DNA of 64,000 nucleotides from NCBI RefSeq assembly GCF_008831285.2, contig NC_045143.1, positions 24,060,302 through 24,124,301 of the forward strand, in the 5' to 3' direction. Below are positions 12,714 to 25,412 of the stretch, piece after piece. The notes beneath the pieces are model-generated. The model did no database searches. It was not told where the DNA came from and saw nothing but the letters and a program-made list of their open reading frames with translations. Position numbers and translations under genes: made by a program. Each line of letters starts with the position of its first letter. The stretch's first letter is position 1. This DNA comes from Nymphaea colorata. Lineage: Eukaryota > Streptophyta > Magnoliopsida > Nymphaeales > Nymphaeaceae.

Positions 12714-13171
12714 TAGGGATGTCAATATATCTGATTTGAATCATATATCCGATTGAACCGATCTGAAAAAAGCAGATAAGAAAAACAAAATAGTATCTGA
12801 TTAAGAAATCGAATCAAATTCGGATTTAATAAATAGCTTCCGTTTGGATTCGGATAAACATAAATATCAAATTGGATTGGTTTCATTTTTGGACAAATAT
12901 TTGTATCTAATGCCACTACATTTTGAAAATTGGCAAAATCTGGTTCAAAAAATTCATAGTTGGATTTGGATATAAATATAAAAATCAGATTCAGTTCGGA
13001 TTCGGTTGTAAAATTGTACTTCATATTCAAATTGTAAAACCAGATTTCTGATTCAGATATGACTTTCCTTTATATTCGAGTCTTAATTTAAATATGAATA
13101 TATGAATATCTGAAAAAAGTGAATATGATTAAGAGTATATCAAATCAAAATCCAATCTATTGCCATCCCTA
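12714..13171. mobile_element. hAT-type MITE in U2
   Basis: Terminal inverted repeats TAGGGATGTCAATA (left) and TAGGGATGGCAATA (right, read on the minus strand) bound a 458-bp element. It is flanked by perfect 8-bp duplications GTTCTCCT (12706-12713 and 13172-13179). The interior is rich in GGATTCGGAT/AATCC-type repeats. Empty versions of the site exist in U1 (4894-4901) and U3 (45384-45391), and a filled version in U4. The open frame 12722-13030 is internal repeat sequence and not a gene. Confidence 0.9.
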
Positions 13172-13961
13172 GTTCTCCTTGTGTTTGCTTTCTTGTTTGA
13201 AATAGTTGATTGTTTTCATGATTGTTTTTCCTAATATGGGCAATCAAATTAGCCTTAGATCTTATTCCTACTTGTGGCTAGGGTGGGGCTGAGATCTAAA
13301 ATGCATTTAATATTCAATTTATGAAATCTCATTTAGGGGCTTTCCTATGACTTAATTATATTTGTACTTAGCTTTTACTTAGGGCTTTACGATGCATTGT
13401 GGCTCTGATTAGCAAGGTAGAAATAGGTTTTCATGATCAAAGTTAAACTTATTAGTGTACATCAGTTTGGGTTTTCTATTAGATCTAACTATATCCTAGT
13501 TGCATATTTGTTTAACTTTGGAGGACAACCACCTTAATGTCATTGTATATACTCAATACAAGACATCCAATTCAACTGAAACCAAGATAAAACAAGAGTT
13601 ATAATACTTAAAGAAATACTTTTATTGCTAAAAAATAGAGTTTGACAAATTTTCAATAGTTAAAGTGCTGCATGGACTCTTAAACTTATGCAAAAGTATT
13701 TATCCTTTATAAAAACAAACAAAAGAAATAAAAAATCTTAGTTCTAAATGTGGCAGCCCTTCGAAGACACTTGAGCACTTTAGTCTTCAACGGGTTGCTT
13801 CAATATTCAATTTGTGCAACATTCAATCTCTTTATTATCACTCCACCTTTTGAGATGCACAAAAGTGTATTCAATTGTATAATATGTTACGAAGCAAAAT
13901 GACAACTAGAAAATATTGCCCCTATATAACAACATGGCACTATGTAATGGGCTTGTGCTTA

Positions 13962-13980
13962 TGTGTGTGTGTGTGTGTGT
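13962..13980. repeat. (GT)n microsatellite
   Basis: A run of about nine GT units in U2; the homologous U4 site at 51911-51929 is also a (GT)n run. Confidence 0.9.
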
Positions 13981-16900
13981 TAACTATTGCTAATATAAAA
14001 TGTCAACTAATTTTAGTGTCTATGTGACAAAAAGTCATCTAAGACTCAATTATAGCCGCCAATCCAACTCCTTCATCTACGTTCTTTTTTTATTTTTTTG
14101 TGTGAACATAAAATATGCAACCTATTACAATGGCTTGCTAGAAATCTAAAATGTGTCCAAATCTAATCAATTGAAAACCAAAACTAAATATGTCTAGCAA
14201 TAAATAACATAAGAAGAAAAAAATGAAAACAAACAACTATGCTAAACAACTAAATGAAACGAGCTGAATGTTAAAGACAATTCAAATTAATGTGACATCT
14301 AACAATCTAAATACAACTACTAAAAAGACTCTAAGCACCAATTAGATATATTTAAAATTATTAAACATGTCCACAATTGAATATAACAATGACAAACTAT
14401 AATAGAACACAACAAAAATAACTTGTTAACAACCAGCAATAGTTGGTTGCACACCACTAGCCACCTATAAAGCCGACGCTGGATTCCTTTCTCAAGTTCC
14501 TACACTGACTAGCTACAATCACAATAATCAACTAATATGATTCTAAGTACTTAATCAAAACCGGCAAATTATTCACTCCTATAGAATATTCAATGGATAC
14601 AATGTAAACTACAATAAAAAGCATAAACTTACATGTCTACACTTCTTATCATATTAAAACATAGTCCTAAACATTAACCTAACACTCAGAAATAATTTCG
14701 ATCATCTAAAACATTGATTATACAACTAATTACACCATTGCAACACTTGGACACTTGTTGCTATTATATGAAACATAAAAGAATATAAAGCAAACTGCTG
14801 CAAAATATGATAATCCTATAAATTACACTAATGACTAGAATAACGAACAATAACAAGCATAAAACACTCCGTATGACCAATTTTAACATAATATATTATA
14901 GTTCAAATGTGTAAATTATATAAGATAATTATCTAACCTATGGAAACTTAACAAAAAATTAAGTAAAATACATAAAGTATACTACAAACCTTAAATTGCA
15001 GAAAGTATTCACAATATTAATTTAACTATAATTAAAGGTACTATTTTTATTTCTAACACTACTTCTAGCAAAAGATAACAATTTAAAACATAGTATGAAA
15101 CAAGAGAATATGCATCCAAGCGATAAGTAGAACCTGAAAATACAAAATATATATTTTTGGTGACAATTGGCCTTAACTTAAAAACTAATTTTAACAACAT
15201 ATGACTATTACTAATCTACAACAGAATTTGCTGTAAAATATAATAAAAAACAAGCTAAATCAGATGCACACTAACAGTGCTACAACCTGAAATATAGTAA
15301 AAACAGTCCATACACTCAAATTAAGTACATTTAATTATTACCAATTAATATTTATTGAAAAACAAATTTAAACTTAAAATATCTATTTAATATACAAGAC
15401 TACATCAGAATTTACAGTAAAACACAATAAATAATAAGATGGAATGCACACATACTACACCAAAAACAGAAAATCCAGTGCCGAACACTAGTAACTAACA
15501 ACTCATGTGCATTTAAAAATGAATTCAAATGAATGATAAAATATGACTAAGAAAATGCAATTTTAAGTTGAACATTATAGTAGTCTTCTGTAAACCATGT
15601 CCACACTAGCCGGCAGACCTCTACAGCTGCTGAACATGTGTTTCCTTATTATTACCTATTTCTCTAAACTAAGTATCTAGGGCAAAAGTTGCTCAAGATT
15701 ATTTACACCAGCCTCAAATAACAGAAAACATCAGAAAGGCGTACAATAAACTGGTGTAAGCTAAAACAAATGCCAAGGAACAAAAAAAGGTTGATGACTC
15801 CAATGTAGTCCAAACTCTAAAATTAACGACAAAATAAGATTAAAACTAGAAATTTCTACTCAAAACAATGCAATAGAAAGATGAACATTTGAACCAACTT
15901 GCTTACAATAGAATACACCCAAATTCCACGTCAACCAGCTGCTGGGCATGACCAACATGCAGTAGTTGGTGGGTTTTGACAGCAACTTACTGAAAACTAA
16001 CAAACCCCTAATTCAAACTGATCAAATACAAAGTATTCAATTAAAAATTGTTACTAGCAACCTAATGTTAACTGATGGTTATGAAAAAACCTCAAGTAAA
16101 GGTTGAAACTGAATGCAATTAAAATAAACAAAAGAGAAATTAAAGTTGGACTCAGCTAGCATCTAGCAACTTATTGGAAATTATAAAACCCCGTATTTGA
16201 TTTAGACAAAAAAGTAACAATGGACTAGAAACAAATCTTTAACATCAAATATAAACTAATGTGGAAAAGCTACATCAAATGGAAACTCAAAACTTATGCA
16301 ATTAGTAGAAAATCTAGAAGATTAAGGGCTGGGCAAGTCCTATACGCAACAGCCTGCTATCTCATCACCGGACCCCCAATTTGTACTATAAAGTCACTAT
16401 ATATTCAACTAAATACGATCAAGGAATCACTAATCTCTACTAATCACCAGACAGTTTATGTGTTGTTGGTGATCACTACACTAAATTTCTGCCATATCTA
16501 AGCCAAAACAATGACAGTACTCAACAACAAAAGTCATAGACACGCCCACAGACATGTTTCTATCTTGCTACAATATGAAACAATAGAAAAAAAAATCTAA
16601 CTGTCTGGAACATACTGAAAATAAAAAAAAAAGACTAATAGCTATGTGATGGAAGTTGACCAATGCCCACAGGAATTACTCAATTAGACTACTCTAGATG
16701 AAAATGCATAAGAATAAAGATTAAACCACACAATACACCTATGATTTCATGACCCAAACAAAGATTTAGGAGAAATGCATCTACAAATTGAGATTAATAT
16801 GTTGTAGAAGATAAAATTTTAAGTCTCTATGGAAAAAAAAAACACTTGAAATCTAATATATTGTGCATGATTTTGGTGCAAACCTACTTAAAAGTGGGTT

Positions 16901-18016
16901 GTGGTCTGCTTGAATCTTGAAGTTGATCAAGTAGTCAGCACCTAGAATCCTCCTTCAACTTCAACTCAATTATGTAGTCATGTATTCTATGAAAATCATT
17001 TTGAACCTAATCGGTGATTCAGCTAAATTGGTTGTGAACAGTTTTTTGAGAGATGGAATCATGCTAGAAAAAAGAAAAAACTCCCTGCAAAAGGAATCCC
17101 AATTTTTTTAGAGACTACATACCCAAATGCATGTGAAGTTGGGAGAATAAACTGAAATGCTGGGGATAGGAGAAGAGTTTTTTGAGATATGGAATCATGC
17201 TAGAGAAAAGAAAAAAAACTCCCTACAAAATGAATGCCAATTCAAGTTATGTAACTAAAACAAAGACAGTAGGAAAAATTTCATGAGAAAAAACCAAGCA
17301 AAAAGGAGAAACATAATTTTGTGGGACATAAGAGGTAAGCATCAGAATCGTGGAAGATGAACAACATTGCTAACTCCAAAGAAGGAAAGGCTTCATTTGT
17401 TCATTGCAATCTTCGTCACTGCTAACCTTAAACCAACTTTTTTCCTTTTTCTGTTTTGAATTCGAATACAACAATTTGGACAATATAAACTATAAACTAA
17501 TAAAAGGTTAAAGGCTTAAATAAAATATTTGAAACCAGAGGTAGGATTGTAACCATGCCATTATTGGTTTTTAGTCCAGTTGCATGGTTTTTAGTCTAGT
17601 TACTGGAATAATCAAATACAACCACAATATAACGCAAACCATTGTAAGTTAGTCTGTCCACCAAAAGACGAACACACTAAAGCAATCTCTACAAATTAGA
17701 AAAGTCAGAAACAAATAAGACTTTTATGACATTGAACGTCGGTGAACTACACAATTAACAAATACATACCATGAAACCGCATTACGCCTGTGAACATAGG
17801 AACTCCATTTTGGGGGATTTCAGTAAAGGCGAGTCCAACAAAGAAATATTGTCTTAAAATGGATGGAAGAGATAGACCGAATGCCTATCAGAAACCAATT
17901 GCATACACAAAGAACAAAGAGAAAACACATCATTCTTAGACAACAAGTAGGCCAGACACTGAGATAAATATTAACTAAACCCTTTCGAAAACCCTAAAAC
18001 AGTAATACAGTAACTT

Positions 18017-18236
18017 CCAAAAAATGGAAATCGAGTCACCTAGAGTCAATAAGAGGATCAAATCTAAAAAGACAAATGAGACAAACAAAACTGCAGCCTA
18101 TAGATCTTTGTCACCTCTAGCTTGCAACAAATGGAAATTGAGTCACCTAGAGTCAATAAGAGGATCAAATCTGAAAAGACAAATGAGACAAACAGAACGG
18201 CAACCTGTAGATCTTCATCACCTCTAAGGTAGCTTC
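18017..18236. repeat. Tandem duplication of about 110 bp inside RPL41 pseudo-intron
   Basis: The text from tggaaatcgagtcacctaga through gatctttgtcacctct is repeated immediately, with a few substitutions, starting near 18127. The U1 and U3 introns have this segment once (8778-8870 and 48653-48746). The second copy is therefore specific to U2. Confidence 0.85.
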
Positions 18237-18779
18237 TCACTTGCAACCAGTAGCATGAATAAGCTTCTAGGTTTTGAAATAAGCATTTCTGACTAAAATT
18301 AGCTGAAGAACACACAAGATAAACACATCACTCTAGAGTCACCAGAAATAATGAACCCCATCTACATAACTCCTTCCCCCAAGAAGTTACGGTTTCTACC
18401 ATTCCATGTAGATATAAAAGAAAAAAGAATATTAAAACCTAAAACCACAGAGATGAAGATAAGACAGAAACAAATGCGATGATGTAGGAGACTGACTTTC
18501 ACTCTCATCTTCGCTTTACCTTCTGCTAGAATCACCTCACAACGACCCTTAAGCCTACACTGCTTCCCCTCCATAACAAGAAGGGAACACTGGAAGAGAG
18601 ATAGGGCATAGAGTGCTAGATATATAAAGCTAGAGAACCCTAATTCATGTCGGAATTCAAGTTTACTGAAAGTGGTAGTGCATTTCATGAATTTTACGTA
18701 TGGTACACCTCGCTCTAAGTTGAAGTCAATTCTGTCAAATTTATCTAATTTTCGACCCGAATCCATGTTTGGTCAATAA

Positions 18780-19011
18780 TGTTGTGTTTGTTTAAACTGA
18801 TCTTGATCTGCAACAACCCTAAGATTTCTAGGATCTTTGATTCATGGATTTAAGGTTTGAACCTCCATGCAACCATAAATCCATATGACCTTAAATCCAT
18901 GATTTTTAGTTGAGATCCTCGGTTTGTTTCAATTGAGGATCTCCCAAGACCCACCTTTTTATGTAGCTTCAGATATAAGATGTGAGGCTATCAAATGCAA
19001 GCTTTACATGG
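18780..19011. repeat. Insertion of about 230 bp relative to U1 and U3
   Basis: U1 (9433-9450) and U3 (49305-49325) read from the tcagtatgg word straight into tttacacggttcgg. In U2 about 230 bp intervene between gtcaataat and ctttacatggttcgg. The insert has no coding sequence. I could not find convincing terminal repeats, so the mechanism is open. Confidence 0.6.
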
Positions 19012-19143
19012 TTCGGATCAAGTTTGAATTTAGCCTTCAGCAAATTCAACTAATGAAATTCAATAGAATCAAATTTAGATTATTACTTGGACTGAAAGTT
19101 TTCTTAATTGAATCTGGTTCTGACTAGTTTTAGTGTTAACATC

Positions 19144-19390
19144 TAAGCCTGGGCATCGGTCCGGGCCGGCCTGTTTACAGAACACTATTAACATGTCAAA
19201 TTCGGATCGGGCTGGCCCGCTACCCAGCCTGACTATTAAGGGGCCGGGTAGCGGGCCTAGTCAACCACGTCTGAGGCCTGGCCCAACCTATTTTTTAATT
19301 GCTACATGTGTCAGGTCGGGTCGGGCCAGCCATCTTCATTTTTCTTGCTTGGTTCAATTGAAATCAACTGGGGCACAAGTCCAAGTGTAA
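19144..19390 (+). mobile_element. hAT end fragment related to the outer hAT at 25699
   Basis: The sequence begins TAAGCCTGGGCATCGG, matching the left terminus of the hAT at 25699 (TAAGCCTGGGCACCG), and continues with the same GGGCC/CGGGCC-rich subterminal style. It includes a perfect 12-bp inverted repeat, GGCCCGCTACCC (19214-19225) and its complement (19246-19257). No right terminus or matching 8-bp duplication was found, so this is a truncated or solo end, probably broken at the adjacent TA microsatellite. The 85-residue frame over it is not a gene. Confidence 0.65.
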
Positions 19391-19406
19391 GAGCAAGTCA
19401 CTAGAT

Positions 19407-19409
<3 letters not shown>

Positions 19410-19450
<41 letters not shown>
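19410..19450. repeat. (TA)n microsatellite
   Basis: About 20 uninterrupted TA units directly after the hAT end fragment. Confidence 0.95.
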
Positions 19451-19453
<3 letters not shown>

Positions 19454-21713
19454 CACAGCCGAATATTGACAAATTCCCAAACGTGCTGCCTTCTTTTCAA
19501 ATCAAGCCTGCAAAAAGCTGAAAATTTTAATGAAATTCTCGGTAAACAAAATACTTGGCCCTGCCTTTAAATGTAGCTAATTGAAAGAGGAAAGCTCCTT
19601 TGGTGGAGGGAAGAGTCGTTCCAAATGACAAGTATATTTTACATTGAAGTGAATGAAGGCAGTTCGTGTTATAGTAGAATCTTGGCATTGATGACTCGCT
19701 GAAACCCGAAACACCTCAAATAATGCTTTCCCAATTTCAAATGTTTTACTTAGTTACAAAAAATAACATAAACAAGGTCATAAAGGAGAACAGAGTCAAA
19801 ACGGTCACTAATGGAAAACATTCCATGCTATCATAAGTTTATCCGTGACTCCATGACTCCGCACCGCAAAAGATATTACATGCAAAAGACTTACAATAGT
19901 TAGTTCACAAATTACATAAATAGAATACTAAACACTACAAATTGAAAAAAAATTACCATGATAATCATGCATTGGATTAACTTTCCTTATTAGAATGGTG
20001 CTCTTCATCATGAGAATTTTAACACATATTTAACTTTTGCACTAATTTTGCACATTTAACTTTTTTCTCTATGTAACAAAGACATATGGTAAGAAAGAAA
20101 TGAAATAGATTCTAGAAACAGTGATAAATGCATGTCAAACATGTGTGTTTGGAGAGGCTCTTTTGATGTATCATGAAGTATCTTTTGATGCAAGAGGATC
20201 ATGAACCTAAAAAGAAAAAAGATCCAACAAAAAAGAAAGAAAAATTAGAAATATGAATATAAACAAAAATCAAATGGATACTAATTCTTCCCAAAGTTGA
20301 ATATTTGTAACATGTCAGGTCTTATCACTAATGCGGAAGAGGCTCATGCAATTTAATAGTATTGCACTTTGTGTATTTTGGATATTTGTGTACTTTGAGT
20401 ATTAGTGGACAACCCTGCTGGAAAACATTTATCTTTGTTTGGAAAAGAAATTGTATACTATTTATAAAGCTTAGCATACAACTGATCAAGTATGAGAAAT
20501 GCCCTTTGGTACATAGGGGAATCAAATAGATAACCTGTACTTTGAGTAAGAACAGATAAAAGAAGCATCATGCAATTCAATGAGGGAGAAAAATCACAAT
20601 GCATGCAACGACATACTTGCTTTTTGAAATTCTTATTATTTTGAGCCTCCTCTGCATGCAATAGGCAATTAACTTTCTCACTCAATCCCATTTTGGGAAA
20701 CTGCTTTGATGCAAGGTTGACATTAACTTTTGGTTCATCATCTGCCAAAAAATCACAGTGTTCACAAAGAATTCTAGATGTAACATAGAGTCATAGGCAG
20801 CTCTGATGGTTGTCGTATTGATAGTCAGTCAGCTGAAGCAACTATTAGTTTAAGCAATATGCACTAACAAAAAAAAGCAAAACGGACAAACTAAGATTAA
20901 GATTAACAATGTTATTAAGACAAGGCATCTAACAGGCACTAAAGAAAACTTCATTAAAAAATCTAATGCCAGAAATAGAATTTGACAAACATCGCTTGTC
21001 ATTTAAATCATTCGATTCAAACCAGTTCCTGGTTTACATGAGAATAGAATCTGTAACAAAACACTAAACGTTTTTGAAAATATGAAAAAGTCAAATACTA
21101 ACTTAGCAACCTATAACCTATGTCATGTCCAACACAATAAAATCTAGTCCAGCACATCAAATGATAGGAAAAGCACACTTCTGTTTTAGAACATTCAACA
21201 CAAAAGCATATTATAAGAACATAATCTTTTAGGAAGAAGGACAAGAGTAACTATAGAAAGACACTTTTGAGATGCAAATAAAGCTTGCTGGAAAGTCAAA
21301 AACACAAGATTTTTACAAGCATCATAAAACCAGCAATATGCTTTCGTTTGAGAGAAAAGAGAAAAGGGGCAACTGAAGGACTGACAAAATTTATGTCGAA
21401 AAGCCATACCCCATCAGATGGAGAGAGAGGACGGACCTGCCAACACTGGCAAGGCAGCCAATGTCGAAAGCTGGAAGGAGACAAGGACTCCTAGATAATG
21501 CTTAAATGGTTGGGTAAAGGAGAAGGAAAATGTTTGGTTGGAAAGGAATAGAAGGGAAGGGGAAGAAAAAGAAAGAGGATTTTCCTTCGTTTTGAATTTG
21601 TCCAAAAGTAGTGGGATTTGGATGGAAAGCAAGGGTTGTTATTTAAAATAATTGATGTGCCCTCATTGATGTCCTTTACCCACTTGACACTCGAAGAAGG
21701 TTATATACTCCAT
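19451..21713. other. Gene-poor stretch with one candidate exon
   Basis: No gene could be recognised here apart from a possible minus-strand exon at 20612-20740. A second open minus-strand stretch, 21414-21632 (Ser/Phe-rich, MLSIQIPLLL...), has the look of a transit-peptide-like or leader sequence but no partner exons. The remainder is AT-rich sequence without visible structure. Confidence 0.4.
20612..20740 (-). pseudogene. Candidate exon of an unrecognised gene fragment
   Basis: On the minus strand, TTTTTTGGCAG precedes an open stretch reading DDEPKVNVNLASKQFPKMG and continuing to EEAQNNKNFKKQ. It ends AAGCAA followed by GTATGT, a strong plant 5' splice site. Acceptor, open frame with coding-like composition, and donor together suggest an internal exon of about 130 bp. 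I do not recognise the protein and found no neighbouring exons, so it may be a captured or orphaned exon. Confidence 0.3.
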
Positions 21714-24700
21714 GTTGTATGTGCAAGTTGCACGCAAAAACTGACCAAGTGTAGAAAACTATAGCAAGATTTTTATTAATTGGTGTAACAACACCATTTG
21801 CATATGATGCGCAATGGAGGTGAACATTCAATAGTAGAAAGCTTTTGCCTATGTAATTAGCATATGGCCCAACCTATTCTACATTCACAGAATAAGCGAT
21901 GCCTACGTAGTTGGCACATAGCTCGATCTATCGTAAGCATATAATGTATTCCATACTATAAAGGTGATAATTATAATTGTGCAATACAAGATCAAACAAT
22001 GAAACACATATATGCTACTTAATATTGGAAATGTGAAACGTTATACATAAGAGCATTGTTATATACATAAATCACACCCCATGACAGTATGTGAGTGATT
22101 TATAGTATGTGAGCAATTTTCACAATAAAAGATCCTCCAAAATCTAATGTAAATCTAAAATATGGGTATTGCCCTCTCTCCCAGGATCATCCTTGCTTTT
22201 GGGTAAATACACCAATTAATGTGCATGTTCACTCACTTAGTGAGAACCTAAAAGGGAAACTAAACTTTAAGCATGATGTTTTGAGTATGATACAATTTCC
22301 AACGACCTACCATTCAAATAAAAAAGGGTTTTACTTGATCTCTAACTAGATACTACCTCAAGAGAAAAGTATCAATTTGACATATAATGCATGATAGTGT
22401 AACTGAATGATCACTAGTGTAATGGTATATATTAAAGGGAGTACATGCAACCCATATAACTCTGATAAGATAATGAACAATGTAATATATAATTGTACTG
22501 TAGACTAAACAAGGCTATAAAACTAGATAAACACCAATGCAATAGCATACTTATCTCATATGCATGCTCCCAACCATTGTGGGAATTGATGATGATGACA
22601 AAGCAAAATTGTCATACAAATCATTTACCGAATAATAAAAATAACCAATATGTAACTAATGTGCATTGGTAGTTAGTGTGAATATGGAAAATACCCATAC
22701 ATTCCTAAGAAATAAAAAGTGGCACCACCCCGCTTCAAGTGTATAGGGCCGACCATTGCATAGCATAGTAATAAGATTGTTAATGAGTCAACTGGAAAGA
22801 AGAGTTGTGGAGCATCCCCTTTGTGACTCCTTGGAATAAAATGTTGACCTCAACTTACTATTGCAGTAGCAATGTCCCATACTTCAATGTTGTATGACCA
22901 GACTTGTTCCTTATTAGTGGCTCAACTGCTGAGCACTTACCATGTAAACCCATTTTCAGAAGCCGATTCCCAAAAACAACCCAGGCCCCTATGCTGCTTA
23001 CCCATCGTGCATTTCATGGTGGGCTCAATTAGTCCAACCATGACCTGCCATGGCCAACAGTCAGCAAAAGGAAACATGTTCTCAAAATATACATGTTATA
23101 AGTTATTTCTCACAATCTTTTTGTGCTCTTGACAAACAATCACAGTCATCAAACAGTTACATAACAGCATCAAACAATCACATAGTAAACAATCAAGTAT
23201 AGAATAGTCCATACAATGCATATGCAATGAAGAATAACAAGATGCACGCTCTCCATAGTGAAATCTATGTTCCAAATTCATTATATCATACACAATACAA
23301 CTTAGCAATCACCATGGTTGTCTTAAACTATAACTAAGCAGTATTCATTAGGTACATGAAGCCATATCAATACGAAGGCAATTAGATTTCAAGATTTGTG
23401 TTGGCCCAATGCCAGGCATTGCATATTGCTTCCACAAGATCGATGTTAGCCCAATTCCAAGCAACCATCATCATCGACGTAATGTTCATAATATGAGATT
23501 TCGATGTAGGTTGTGCCCTCCACATCCACAAATAGGTCTCACTGCAATGGTCATCAATAATGAGATAATGAAAGCACAGGGAGAAGTAGGTGATTGCAGC
23601 GCAAGTGACCATAGCACAAGGAAAGTGTTATAGGTCATCATTGTTCAAATGACAAGTGCATGTGCAAAGTGGTGTAGATAGTCTTAGTGTAGTGCAGCAT
23701 TCAAATAATTAATTTGGTACCCAACTAATTGACCTTGATTCATTGACCCAAGCAACTATTGACTCCTGCCTGCTTACTTACTTGATGACATTTATAACGT
23801 TATTGGACATTGTGGAGGACGAGCCATGCATATGAGTATAGGTAGCACCATGAGAAGTCTGCTCATTTTCTCAATCTAACAAACCTATGGTTGGGATGGA
23901 CTAGGGAAAATAATAATTTACAAGTATTTAACAACATTTGTCCTTGATATATCCTAAGATGGTGAACAAGAGGCACACCCAAGTGCCTGCATAGGCAATG
24001 GACAAACAAGTGAAGCCAACCCTTGCTAGCCACAGGCCATTGCAAGTCATGGCCTTGCCTTGTCTTTGCAATCGCTAGGCCAAGGTTGGCCATGGCCAGG
24101 CTATGGAGCTATGTTTGTAATCAGTTTCTTGTTAATTGCCATTTGGATTTAACATTTTGAAATAAGAAAATTAATTTGTGCTCATTTTAATAGAATAAGT
24201 GGACTGCAAATTGCAACTTGCAAACCAATGGAGGTTATGCCAATTTACAAGAATTCAAATACCAATTATCACTGTTTTCTCCCTTTTTCTCTAAGCTAAA
24301 TCACCAAATAGACAAAAAAAATGTATTCCTCCTTTTTCTCGTTTATCAAACATGCTTTGAATTTATAGTGAATTAACCCCACCATGTGCAATCATGAAAG
24401 GAAGTCTTTATTGATTGATATCGGGTAAGATCACAAATAATGCATTGTATGTCAAGCAGTCAGACAAAAAATATTATAGTTCAAAAAACATTGTGATCCT
24501 TGTAGGGTTCACTCAACCAAAAACTAAAAGAAAAAAAAAAACTTAGCCCAAAAAGTTCAAAGAAATTTTCACTAAAAGAAAAAATAAAAGAACACAGCAA
24601 GCATATCCAGTTCATCCCTCCAAGTCAAGCATGTGCTTTATAGTAGTCTAGATATTAAACTAGGATGATGGATCTTTTGGAACAACGATAATAGATCTAG

Positions 24701-25412
24701 AATTGGATCATAAATTTAGACACTAGATCTTAGATCTAAAGAAGGATAATATTGGACCTCAATTTTGGATTATGAGTTTTACCTTAACACAACGTTGTGT
24801 TGGAACTTATAACCCCTATGTAACCTTGGAGCTTTGACCTTGAACTTTAATTTGAACCTTGTCTTCCAATTCAGGTCGTAAGGTTATTTAGATTTTAAAC
24901 TACATTATAATCCAAACTTAGAGTAGATCTTGAATCAGACTTTTGGGTATTGGATCACAAATATGATATCGAGTTTCAAATTTAGACTGTGCATCACAAT
25001 AGGTTTTGTATCATGACTACATATCACCCTTCAATTTGGATTGTCCTTGTAGGAATTAGATCAAATGAACCATTTAGGAAGAATCAAAACTAGAACTTGG
25101 GATGAGTATTTAGGTCAAACTTTAATAAAGTTGTTATTGGAACTCTAACAGAACTATTTCAATTTGAGCTTGAACTTCTAGGGCCATGTCCAAACCCCTA
25201 AAACTTTGTAAACTAGATCCTGGTCATGTATAGTTGTGCTTGCATAATAATTGTCTATGCTCATTCTTGCATGGACTTGTGATGAACAGTGATATGGACT
25301 TAGTCTCTCTCTAAACTTGCTAATTTATAAATCATGTCTCACATGGTTCACTTAGATTTCAACTTGATCATTCTAAAACTAGGGCACCTTTGCTTTGGTG
25401 CATTTAAGGATA
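21714..25412 (+). repeat. Right arm of the large inverted repeat
   Basis: Reverse-complement partner of 1-3450. Homology begins at GTTGTATGTGCAAG and runs to at least 25412, the limit set by the window start in the other arm. The arms differ by scattered substitutions and some insertions; for example about 60 extra bases near 21880-21940 duplicate a gcctacgtag phrase. No preserved open frame is shared with the left arm. The frames 22872-23132, 23096-23308 and 23863-24093 are not supported. Confidence 0.85.

Larger units (their letters stand above)
11281..17140. repeat. Duplicated block U2, subtype B part
   Basis: From about 11422 to 16975 this stretch is a close direct-repeat partner of 49404-54662 (U4). 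The upstream piece 11281-11420 (cataggcatggttgttaaggcccc) resembles 44085-44200 at the start of U3, showing that the two subtypes share an ancestral left end. 11840-13500 is related to the leader/intron part of U1 and U3. The part from about 13500 to 17100 is an AT-rich non-coding segment specific to subtype B, occupying the place where RPL41 exon 2 lies in subtype A. No gene is supported in it; the frames 15009-15200 and 16259-16501 have no domain. Confidence 0.8.
17141..19131 (-). pseudogene. RPL41 copy 3: decayed promoter, exon 1 and partial intron (U2)
   Basis: This stretch is homologous to 7516-9592 in U1. Exon 1 is recognisable at 18497-18508 but reads MRVK instead of MRAK, with the last codon AAA. 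A donor GTCAGT follows. The intron runs down to about 17141, where homology jumps to the subtype B block, so exon 2 is absent and no eL41 can be made. A TATA-like TTTATATA (18621-18628 on the plus strand) and the telo-box (AACCCTAA at 18636-18643) are still present, so the promoter could still fire into non-coding sequence. The 134-residue frame 18362-18766 covers promoter and leader and is not a gene. Confidence 0.85.

Noticed and set aside
13500-17140. Possible gene in the long AT-rich subtype B segment
   Set aside because: Comparison of U2 with U4 shows insertions and deletions not in multiples of three across all open frames, and no domain was recognised.
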